From Verrucomicrobiota bacterium (GTDB lineage: Bacteria > Verrucomicrobiota > Lentisphaeria > Oligosphaerales > JAFGRS01), in contig JAGVUW010000847.1 in the NCBI GenBank assembly GCA_019136035.1, positions 1-5,150 on the forward strand: DNA of 5,150 nucleotides. Direction: 5' to 3'. Below, one piece after another: positions 1 through 4,570 of the stretch. How positions within the stretch are numbered: position 1 is the stretch's first letter; every line of letters starts with the position of its first letter. The notes beneath the pieces were generated by a model. That model saw only the letters and a list, made by a program, of their open reading frames with translations. It did not search any database and was not told the DNA's origin. A program made the position numbers and the translations under genes.

Positions 1-624
1 GAAGAGTGCCAGGGATCGGCTGCCGCAAAGTCGCCGTGCCAGGCCCTCGTCGCCCAGGCTGCGCCAGGCAAGGAGCGAGGCGACGAGGCTGCCGAGGATC
101 ACCCAGATCGGGTCATTCACGACGGCCAGTTCGATGGCGACGGGGAGATCCAGGAGCGAGAGGCCGATGAGGACCAGCGGCAGGAAGCCGATGACGGGGT
201 TCATGACCCGCTGGGGCAGGCTCGCAGCCACCGCCAGGCTGTAGACGGCCAGCGACAGGATGGCGAGCGCCGCCGCCGCCAGCCAGGCCGTCAGGGCGTC
301 GGGGACGGCACAGCGCAGGGCCACCAGGCCGAGGGGGAGATTCACCAGGAGGCCCACCACCGTCAGCACCCGCCGCGGCATCCGGCGATGGCCCGGGAGG
401 AGGAAGGAGAAGGGCCTGACCATGATCTCGTGCTGCAGCGCCGCGGCCGCGATGCCCATGATCAGGCTCACGACCAGGACACTGGCGCAGAGCCCGGCGC
501 GCCGGGTCGTGCGCCCGATGGCCAGCATGACCACCGGGGTCGAGACCAGGGCCATCCAGGCGTAGAAGCACCACAGGACGCGGTGTTGGTAGAAGATGCG
601 CAGGTTGGCAGTCAGGGCGCTCAT
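1..624 (-). CDS. ABC-2 type transporter permease, C-terminus beyond window edge
   Basis: Integral membrane subunit expected to pair with the ATPase encoded immediately upstream. Reading from ATG at 624 gives 208 codons without a stop up to base 1, so the C-terminus is missing. The protein is strongly hydrophobic, with about six likely membrane segments near residues 15-37, 46-64, 86-105, 109-135, 143-168 and 170-188. A cytoplasmic stretch at 71-83 reads PFSFLLPGHRRMP, which resembles the FLLPGHRR-type motif of ABC-2 permeases paired with YtrB-like ATPases. The start overlaps the ATPase stop by 4 bp (ATGA), and GGGGAGGG lies about 6 nt upstream inside the ATPase gene, so translation is probably coupled. 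There is no catalytic motif and the substrate cannot be inferred. The family is known to export compounds or respond to envelope stress in YtrABC-like operons, but applying that here is inference. Confidence 0.85.
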   Translation of the reverse strand, partial: MSALTANLRIFYQHRVLWCFYAWMALVSTPVVMLAIGRTTRRAGLCASVLVVSLIMGIAAAALQHEIMVRPFSFLLPGHRRMPRRVLTVVGLLVNLPLGLVALRCAVPDALTAWLAAAALAILSLAVYSLAVAASLPQRVMNPVIGFLPLVLIGLSLLDLPVAIELAVVNDPIWVILGSLVASLLAWRSLGDEGLARRLCGSRSLALF

Positions 625-1541
625 GGATGGCCCTCCCCAGCGGCCGCCGGGTAGGTCAGGACCAGGCGGTAGAGCTCCTCGAGGGGCAGCGGCAGCGTCT
701 CGACCCGGCAGGCGAGGCCCGAGAGGGCGCGCGACAGGTCGGCCGCTCCGGCGGCGCCATGCAGGGTGACCTCGGCGGTGCCGTCGCCGCGGCGGCATTC
801 GAGGATGCCGTCGAGGGGCAGGGGATGGGGTAGAGCGCCCTGGACAGCGCTGAGGCGCAGGCGGGAGAACTCCTCCTGCAGGCGGTCCAGCGGGAGGTCA
901 CGCAGGATGCGTCCGTGGTCCATGATGACGACATGGTCGATGACCTTCTCGACATCGCTGAGGATATGGGACGAAATCACGATGGTGCGTCGGCCGTCCT
1001 GGATCAGGCCGATGAGGAGGTCGAGGAAGCGCATGCGTGCCAGGGGGTCGAGGGCGGCCGCGGGTTCGTCGAGCAAGAGAAGCTCCGGCTCGAAGGCGAT
1101 GGCGATGATGAGGGCCAGGCGCTGGCGCTGGCCCGGCGAGAGGGTGCCGATGCGCGACCCGGTCGCGAGTTCCGACTCGGCCAGGAGGCGCTCCTCGAGA
1201 GCCGTGTTCCAGTTCGGGTAGTAGGCCGACACGTAGCGGATGAACTGGCGGACCGTCATCCAGTCGAGGAGTTGGGCATCCTGGTGGACATAGCCGATAC
1301 GGGCGAGGTGCTCCGGGGCGAGGGCGCGGGCCTCGCAGCCGAGGGTCAGGCACGAGCCGCTGTCGGGGAGGAGCATGCCGATGAGGTGTCGAAGGAGGGT
1401 GCTCTTGCCGGCGCCGTTGGCACCGAGGAGGCCGACGATGCTGCCGGGACGGACCTCCAGGCTGACGCGGTCCAGGGCCACCGTCCGGCCGAAACGCTTG
1501 GTCAGGTCACGCACCTGCACTGCCGCAGCCACGCCGTTCAT
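621..1541 (-). CDS. ABC transporter ATP-binding protein (YtrB-like, ABC-2 exporter class)
   Basis: A 306-aa cytoplasmic ATPase that would power the downstream permease. All nucleotide-binding motifs are present: Walker A GANGAGKST (40-48), Q-loop Q87, signature LSPGQ (134-138), Walker B LLLLDEP (154-160, catalytic E159), D-loop ALDP (163-166) and H-loop H192 in VISSH. The YYPNWN stretch (107-112) is typical of ATPases encoded with YtrA-type GntR regulators. Residues after about 225 form a C-terminal accessory domain of about 80 aa that is common in ABC-2 exporters. The start at 1541 is chosen because the domain begins right after it, GGAGGG sits 7 nt upstream, and ATG overlaps the regulator stop as ATGA. 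The same frame stays open to 1922, but that extension is the out-of-frame reading of the regulator gene. The ATPase looks intact and active; the substrate is unknown. Confidence 0.95.
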   Translation of the reverse strand: MNGVAAAVQVRDLTKRFGRTVALDRVSLEVRPGSIVGLLGANGAGKSTLLRHLIGMLLPDSGSCLTLGCEARALAPEHLARIGYVHQDAQLLDWMTVRQFIRYVSAYYPNWNTALEERLLAESELATGSRIGTLSPGQRQRLALIIAIAFEPELLLLDEPAAALDPLARMRFLDLLIGLIQDGRRTIVISSHILSDVEKVIDHVVIMDHGRILRDLPLDRLQEEFSRLRLSAVQGALPHPLPLDGILECRRGDGTAEVTLHGAAGAADLSRALSGLACRVETLPLPLEELYRLVLTYPAAAGEGHP

Positions 1542-1912
1542 CGCTGGTCCCTCCGCTTGCTGTACTCGCGCATCAGATCTCGGTAGAGCGCCGTCGCCTC
1601 GTCCTCGCTGATGCCCATCTGGACGGCGCCGGCCGCCGCCGCGCGCAGGGCCTCGCCCAGGAGCGCCCGGCAGTCGCGGTCGCGCTGACGCGGCGCCAGC
1701 GGGGCAACGAAGAGCCCGACGCCGCGGCGGCGTTCGAGGAGGCCTTCCGCCTCGAGCAGGGCGTAGGCCTTGCTGACCGTCATCGGGTTGACGCGAATCT
1801 GGATGGCCAGGTCGCGTACCGGCGAGAGCTGGGCGCCGGTGGCAAGCCGGCCGGCGAGGATCTGCCGGAAGATCGGCACGCCGCTGTGGTTGTCGAGGTG
1901 AATCAGGTCCAT
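1538..1912 (-). CDS. GntR-family transcriptional regulator, YtrA subfamily, with shortened first helix
   Basis: A 124-aa DNA-binding repressor, first gene of the operon and likely its autoregulator. An N-terminal winged helix-turn-helix covers about residues 11-70: GVPIFRQI (11-18), VRDLA (32-36), recognition helix region VNPMTVSKAYALLEAEG (41-57) and the wing RRRGVGLFV (61-69). The short, mainly helical tail (about 72-124) without a ligand-binding fold marks the YtrA subfamily, whose members usually regulate ABC transporter operons. Between RQI and the GRL-TGAQL turn, family members normally carry about 8 more residues (the rest of helix 1), which are absent here. The usual LPSVR is LSPVR. 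The start at 1912 begins at the conserved N-terminus, with only a weak GGAC-type ribosome site. The stop overlaps the ATPase start by 4 bp. The family is certain. Whether DNA binding is normal is open. Confidence 0.9.
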   Translation of the reverse strand: MDLIHLDNHSGVPIFRQILAGRLATGAQLSPVRDLAIQIRVNPMTVSKAYALLEAEGLLERRRGVGLFVAPLAPRQRDRDCRALLGEALRAAAAGAVQMGISEDEATALYRDLMREYSKRRDQR

Positions 1913-1930
1913 GGCCGTCCATTCATGCGC

Positions 1931-1944
1931 ATTAGTACGCTAAT
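1931..1944. promoter_or_regulatory. Palindromic candidate operator for the GntR-ABC operon
   Basis: A perfect inverted repeat, ATTAG-TACG-CTAAT, lies 18 bp upstream of the regulator start codon in A+T-rich DNA that stands out from the G+C-rich surroundings. The minus strand reads TATTAGCGTACTAAT, and TATTAG (4/6 match to TATAAT) could be a -10 element, so a bound repressor would block transcription. A second, looser pair (TAGT...ACTA) overlaps it. GntR/YtrA proteins bind as dimers to such palindromes, usually in their own promoter. Assignment to this regulator is inference from position and symmetry. I found no convincing -35. Confidence 0.55.
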
Positions 1945-2009
1945 ACACTAGGACGCAAGTCCGGCGAAAACAAGGGGGCGCCGCAGAAAAAACGTGAGGG
2001 CGGGTCTGG

Positions 2010-2729
2010 TCAGGTCGGCGTTTCGTCCTCGTTCGGGACGTCGACGCCGCTGTGGAGCATGTAGACGGTGGTATAGGGGCAGACGCTCATGCAGACCCGG
2101 CAATCGAGGCCGAGGGCAGCGAGCTTCTGTCGCCGTTCGTCGCAGGCGGCCTGGTTGAAGAAGTCCCGGATAGCCTCGCCGCGGTGCCAGAGGTTACCGG
2201 AGGGCGCGTGGGCGATGCAGGCCTGGGTGCAGACCAGGCAGGTGCCGCAGAAGGAGGTATCGACGGGCTTGTCGGGGGCAAGGTCGGCGTCGGTGAGGAC
2301 AGTGGTCAGGCGGACGGCGGAGCCGAAGTCCCAGTTGACGGGGCGGCTGGACTTGCCGATCCAGGCGACGCCGGCCAGGACCGCGACCTCGTCGTGGGTG
2401 AGGGCGGGTGTGCCCGGGGTCGGGGTGAGGACCTCGGCGTGGTGGCCGAGGGCGGCGAGGTACTGGAGGGCGATGCGTGCCAGTTCCGCGAGGGCGGCCT
2501 GGATAGGCCGTTCCGAGTCAGCCGGGCGCTGGCGGCGTCGGCGCAGGTGCAGGATGGGGTCGGGCGGCAGGGCCATGCCGATGCTGACGGCACGCGGGAA
2601 GTCGCGTCGGCGTTCTGCGGGCAGGGCGGTGAGATCGGCGACGCCGACCACCGCGGCGCCGCAGTCCAGGAGGTAGTTCTTAAAGTCGGCGAGGGTCCGC
2701 GGTTGTGTTCCGGCGGCTGCCATGTCCAT
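2010..2729 (-). CDS. Double [4Fe-4S] cluster protein related to epoxyqueuosine reductase (QueG-like, short form)
   Basis: A 239-aa probably cytoplasmic redox protein. The N-terminal part (about 12-60: DFKNYLLDCGAAVVGVADL, then AVSIGMALP) and the middle segment (113-145: DEVAVLAGVAWIGKSS, then FGSAVRLTTVLTDA) match the QueG-type scaffold, in which a GWIGK-like motif precedes the clusters. Two cluster motifs follow: C161-x2-C164-x2-C167-x3-C171, then C196, C210-x2-C213-x3-C217-P. QueG proteins are about 350-380 aa, and this one is much shorter, ending 22 residues after the last cysteine in an acidic tail. It is therefore probably one of the stand-alone double-cluster proteins often named after QueG rather than the queuosine enzyme. 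Cobalamin binding cannot be judged from sequence alone. The start is supported by GGGGGTGA 4 nt upstream of ATG; an in-frame ATG two codons later is less well placed. It is separated from both neighbours by non-coding DNA, so probably monocistronic. Its true substrate is unknown. Confidence 0.85.
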   Translation of the reverse strand: MDMAAAGTQPRTLADFKNYLLDCGAAVVGVADLTALPAERRRDFPRAVSIGMALPPDPILHLRRRRQRPADSERPIQAALAELARIALQYLAALGHHAEVLTPTPGTPALTHDEVAVLAGVAWIGKSSRPVNWDFGSAVRLTTVLTDADLAPDKPVDTSFCGTCLVCTQACIAHAPSGNLWHRGEAIRDFFNQAACDERRQKLAALGLDCRVCMSVCPYTTVYMLHSGVDVPNEDETPT

Positions 2730-2774
2730 GCGTCACCCCCGACTGGCTGACTGGCCGAATCGCCCACCTAGACA

Positions 2775-2803
2775 ACAGTAGGGCCACCTTTCCACAAGTG
2801 CAA
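2775..2803 (-). promoter_or_regulatory. Weak candidate promoter for the QueG-like gene
   Basis: On the minus strand TTGCAC (2803-2798) and TACTGT (2780-2775) are spaced by 17 bp, each a 3/6 match to the sigma-70 boxes. They would give a leader of about 40 nt before the ATG at 2729. The -35 side overlaps a tandem hexamer, CACTTG twice (2806-2795). The matches are weak, and the position is the main support. Confidence 0.25.
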
Positions 2804-2833
2804 GTGTTTCAAGGGGGGCTGATTTGACGTCCG

Positions 2834-2855
2834 GTTCTGGCACCCCTTCAGGGTG
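2834..2855. repeat. 22-nt hairpin repeat, copy 1
   Basis: First of three intergenic copies. On the plus strand it is GTTCTGG followed by a perfect 5-bp stem with 5-nt loop, CACCC-CTTCA-GGGTG. The minus strand ends in GTGCCAGAAC. It lies about 105 bp upstream of the QueG-like start. The last seven bases, CAGGGTG, are repeated once more just after (2858-2864). Confidence 0.8.
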
Positions 2856-2857
2856 GA

Positions 2858-2893
2858 CAGGGTGAGCGCTGACGCGATCGTCGATCAGCCCTG
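2858..2893. repeat. Bulged inverted repeat next to repeat copy 1
   Basis: CAGGG (2858-2862) pairs with CCCTG (2889-2893), and CTGA (2869-2872) pairs with TCAG (2885-2888), leaving a one-sided 6-nt bulge. The loop contains the tight palindrome GATCG-T-CGATC (2876-2886). The two structures are alternatives. No function is assigned; it may be RNA structure in the spacer or chance in G+C-rich DNA. Confidence 0.35.
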
Positions 2894-2945
2894 TGCTGGC
2901 CGTCTGCGCGTGGTGCGCCGGCGCGGGGGAGGGGCGTTAACGACG

Positions 2946-2988
2946 CCGGCCGCCCGGGGGCCTGGCAGGCAGGCTCCCGGGCGGCCGG
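2946..2988 (-). terminator. Very strong GC hairpin downstream of the lysine-rich small gene
   Basis: Perfect 13-bp arms, CCGGCCGCCCGGG (2946-2958) and its complement (2976-2988), continue after one mismatched or wobble position into five more pairs around a 5-nt loop (2965-2969). It begins 29 nt past the stop codon at 3018, as expected for a terminator. No U-tract follows on either strand, so it is either a non-canonical terminator or a 3'-end stabilising hairpin. Confidence 0.55.
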
Positions 2989-3017
2989 GTTGGATCGATG
3001 CTGAAGCGCGCCGGGGA

Positions 3018-3116
3018 CTACTTGGCTTCCTTCTTGGCCTTCTTCTCGAGGCGCTTCTCCTTGAGGGTCTTCTGCGGCTGCTTCTTGGTGTCCCGTTTGA
3101 CGTCGTGCGACTTCAT
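3018..3116 (-). CDS. Lysine-rich 32-aa basic protein of unknown function
   Basis: A very small gene, but a convincing one. ATG at 3116 follows a full AAGGAGGT ribosome site with a 5-nt spacer, and a strong hairpin lies just after the TAG stop. The product begins MKSHDVKRDTKKQPQKTLKE and ends KEAK. Thirteen of 32 residues are lysine plus two arginines, balanced by only five acidic residues, with no cysteine, tryptophan or hydrophobic segment. Residues from about 16 on (KTLKEKRLEKKAKKEAK) look like one charged amphipathic helix. This suggests a cytoplasmic nucleic-acid- or ribosome-associated peptide, but that is inference from charge only. Similar short proteins with a DVK..TKK..KTLKEK pattern are, from memory, present as hypothetical proteins in several phyla. 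It is transcribed with neither neighbour as far as spacing shows. Confidence 0.8.
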   Translation of the reverse strand: MKSHDVKRDTKKQPQKTLKEKRLEKKAKKEAK

Positions 3117-3121
3117 GGCTG

Positions 3122-3129
3122 ACCTCCTT
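3122..3129 (-). promoter_or_regulatory. Full-length Shine-Dalgarno site of the small lysine-rich gene
   Basis: Minus-strand AAGGAGGT, a complete anti-16S match, lies 5 nt before the ATG at 3116. It is the strongest ribosome site in the window and is the main reason for accepting this 32-codon gene. Confidence 0.85.
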
Positions 3130-3135
3130 GCTGCT

Positions 3136-3150
3136 GGCGGTGGCACCGCC
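3136..3150. promoter_or_regulatory. 15-bp palindrome just upstream of the small gene's ribosome site
   Basis: GGCGGTG-G-CACCGCC is a perfect inverted repeat around a single base. In RNA it would form GGCGG/CCGCC closing a 5-nt loop, with its base 6 nt upstream of AAGGAGGT. It could be an operator, a leader hairpin that protects the 5' end, or a translation modulator. A possible -10, TACAGT (4/6, minus strand 3160-3155), lies directly upstream, so the palindrome would overlap the transcription start region. Confidence 0.4.
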
Positions 3151-3213
3151 GTCTACTGTACCACGGTTCCGCGGCGTTTTCCGCTCTTGCCGTCCGAAGC
3201 GCCGCCCATCTGC

Positions 3214-3235
3214 GTTCTGGCACCCCTCCTGGGTG
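3214..3235. repeat. 22-nt hairpin repeat, copy 2
   Basis: GTTCTGG followed by CACCC-CTCCT-GGGTG, with the same 7+5+5+5 arrangement as the other copies. It lies upstream of the small lysine-rich gene and 77 nt (start to start) from copy 3. It differs from copy 1 at two loop positions only. Confidence 0.8.
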
Positions 3236-3258
3236 TCTGGCCTGTAGATCCGTAGTTA

Positions 3259-3285
3259 CGGGGGGCGGGCTGAAGCCGCCCCCCG
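3259..3285 (-). terminator. GC hairpin downstream of the lactonase gene
   Basis: A perfect 10-bp stem, CGGGGGGCGG (3259-3268) with CCGCCCCCCG (3276-3285), closes a 7-nt loop. It lies 33 nt beyond the lactonase stop codon and follows repeat copy 3 in the direction of transcription. No T-run follows on the minus strand (TAACTACGG), so termination would be non-canonical. Confidence 0.5.
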
Positions 3286-3290
3286 GCTAG

Positions 3291-3312
3291 GTTCTGGCAT
3301 CCCTCCAGGATG
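3291..3312. repeat. 22-nt hairpin repeat, copy 3, with compensatory stem change
   Basis: GTTCTGG followed by CATCC-CTCCA-GGATG. The middle stem pair is T-A instead of the C-G pair of copies 1 and 2, so both arms changed together and the stem is kept. It ends 5 nt past the lactonase stop codon, so it would lie in the 3' untranslated region of that mRNA, just before the GC hairpin at 3259-3285. Confidence 0.8.
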
Positions 3313-3317
3313 GCCGT

Positions 3318-4427
3318 TCAGGCGATCTTCGGGCGGCCCTGGCGTCCGAAGCGCAGGCAGACCGGCCGGGGCACGGCGATCGTCTGGCCGGTGAAGCAGA
3401 GCCGACCGGTTTCGATGTTGACGGCGAAGGCGCTGATGGTGTCCGAGTTCTGTCCTGCGGCCAGGATCCATCGGCCGCTGGGGTCGAGGGTGAAGCTGCG
3501 CGGGAAGGCGACCTCGACGGGGGTGGCCTCGAGCCAGGTGAGGCGGCCGTTGTCGGGGTTGATGGCGAAGACCGCGAGGCTGTCATGGCCGCGGTTCGAG
3601 GCATAGACGAAGCGCTGGTTCGGGTGGATGTGGATATCGGCGCACCAGGTGGTCATGCTCGTTCCCGGCGGCAGGGCCGAGAGGCTCTGCACCTCGGTGG
3701 GGGCGAAGGGCTCCTGGGGCGAGGTTCGCGTGAAGACGGACACCGTCGAGTCCAGCTCGTTGACCACGTAGAGCCAGCGGCCGTTGGGGTGGAAGGCGAG
3801 GTGTCGCGGTCCGGCCCCGGGGTGGGTCCTGAGAGCCACCGGGGGGACAGGCCGGAGGGTGCCGGCCTCGGCGTGGTAGATGAAGACCCTATCGAGGCCG
3901 AGATCGCAGGCGTAGAGCAGGCCGCTGGCCGGGTCGGGGGTGATGGAGTGGGCGTGAGGGCCCTCCTGGCGTTCCGGGTCGGGGCCGCGGCCCTCGTGCT
4001 GGATGGTGCAGGACAGCGGCGCGAGGCGGCCGTCGGGCAGGACCGGCAGCATCGACACCGAGCCCGTGCTGTAGTTGGCGGCGAAGACAGCGTTGCCGTC
4101 TTTGGCGAGGCTGACGTGGCAGGGGCTGCCCCCCCCGGAGAGCTGACGGTTGAGGAGGCGCAGGGCGCCGTCGGCGGGATCGACGGCGAAGGCGGCGATG
4201 GCGCCGGACTTGACGCCGTCGGTGCTGGCGGTTTCGCTGCCGCTGTAGAGGATATCGCCGCGGGCGTTGAAGTCGAAGAAGGTCGGGTTGGCGGCCTCGG
4301 CCGCCAGGTCGACGTCGGCCATGCGGCCGGTGGCGGGATCAAAATGCAGCCGGTAGATGCCCTTGCTGCCCGTGGCGGTGTAGGTCCCGATGTAGACCGG
4401 CACGCCGTTGCTGTCTGCCAGAGCCAT
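3318..4427 (-). CDS. pgl: Beta-propeller lactonase, 6-phosphogluconolactonase (Pgl/YbhE) family
   Basis: A 369-aa cytoplasmic protein of the seven-bladed propeller lactonase family (Lactonase/PF10282 type). The characterised E. coli member hydrolyses 6-phosphogluconolactone to 6-phosphogluconate in the oxidative pentose phosphate pathway. Family hallmarks in order are VYIGTYT (11-17), GGGSPCHVSL (98-107) then FAANYSTGSVS (115-125), the RGPDPERQEGPHAHS segment (147-161), GAGPRHLAFHPNG (204-216) with VVNELDSTVSVF (221-232), HIHPNQRFVYASNRG (266-280) and PRSFTLDPSGRW (309-320). Repeated blade patterns of the PNGRWLYVVNE type run through the protein. There is no signal peptide. The length suits the family. 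The start at 4427 is supported by AGGAG 8 nt upstream. A TATACA box at 4451-4446 lies close to the start, but no good -35 accompanies it. Propeller lactonases also include enzymes of uncertain substrate, so the exact reaction is probable rather than certain. Confidence 0.88.
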   Translation of the reverse strand: MALADSNGVPVYIGTYTATGSKGIYRLHFDPATGRMADVDLAAEAANPTFFDFNARGDILYSGSETASTDGVKSGAIAAFAVDPADGALRLLNRQLSGGGSPCHVSLAKDGNAVFAANYSTGSVSMLPVLPDGRLAPLSCTIQHEGRGPDPERQEGPHAHSITPDPASGLLYACDLGLDRVFIYHAEAGTLRPVPPVALRTHPGAGPRHLAFHPNGRWLYVVNELDSTVSVFTRTSPQEPFAPTEVQSLSALPPGTSMTTWCADIHIHPNQRFVYASNRGHDSLAVFAINPDNGRLTWLEATPVEVAFPRSFTLDPSGRWILAAGQNSDTISAFAVNIETGRLCFTGQTIAVPRPVCLRFGRQGRPKIA

Positions 4428-4521
4428 CGCTCTATCTCCTGAAAGTGTATACGCCGCGAGGCACGACAGCCCGGCAGCCTCGGACTACGCCCACCAGCCT
4501 GTCCACGGCGACAATACCATC

Positions 4522-4547
4522 CGCCGCGGCGTTGCGGCACCGCGGCG
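4522..4547 (-). terminator. Possible terminator hairpin after the ACT-like gene
   Basis: An 8-bp perfect stem, CGCCGCGG (4522-4529) with CCGCGGCG (4540-4547), closes a 10-nt loop. It starts 24 nt after the stop codon at 4571. No U-tract is present. The local repetition of CCGCGG makes chance pairing plausible, so confidence is low. Confidence 0.35.
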
Positions 4548-4555
4548 ATTGGGCA

Positions 4556-4569
4556 GATCCGACCGGATC
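4556..4569. other. 14-bp perfect palindrome GATCCG-AC-CGGATC
   Basis: A short inverted repeat begins directly after the stop codon of the ACT-like gene (4571-4573). As RNA it gives GATCC/GGATC around a GACC-type tetraloop. It may be part of a 3'-end structure together with the hairpin at 4522-4547, or an operator of the lactonase gene lying about 130 bp downstream. It is unassigned. Confidence 0.4.
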
Positions 4570-4570
4570 C

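Noticed and set aside
113..574. 153-codon minus-strand open frame rich in Pro, Gly and Arg
   Set aside because: It is a shadow of the permease gene in another frame. The permease frame gives clear membrane segments and starts at the ATGA overlap.
1542..1922. N-terminal extension of the ABC ATPase frame up to 1922
   Set aside because: This stretch encodes the GntR regulator in a different frame. The ATPase domain begins at the internal ATG at 1541, which has its own ribosome site.
1987..1992. T6 run on the minus strand after the QueG-like stop codon, considered as a terminator
   Set aside because: I could not find a stem of useful length directly before it, so a terminator is not supported.
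2052..2750. 232-codon plus-strand open frame
   Set aside because: It is antisense to the QueG-like gene, whose cysteine motifs and ribosome site show which strand is coding.
2853..3255. Plus-strand open frames with leucine-rich stretches across the small gene
   Set aside because: The LLGFLLGLLLEALLL-type run is the antisense reading of lysine codons in the 32-aa gene. No ribosome site supports these frames.
2834..3312. Three 22-nt repeats considered as a CRISPR array
   Set aside because: Spacing is irregular (380 and 77 bp start to start), the copies vary, and a gene lies between them.
3585..4442. 285-codon plus-strand open frame rich in Gly, Val and Glu
   Set aside because: It lies antisense to the lactonase gene, has no family features, and is typical of mirror-frame reading of G+C-rich coding DNA.
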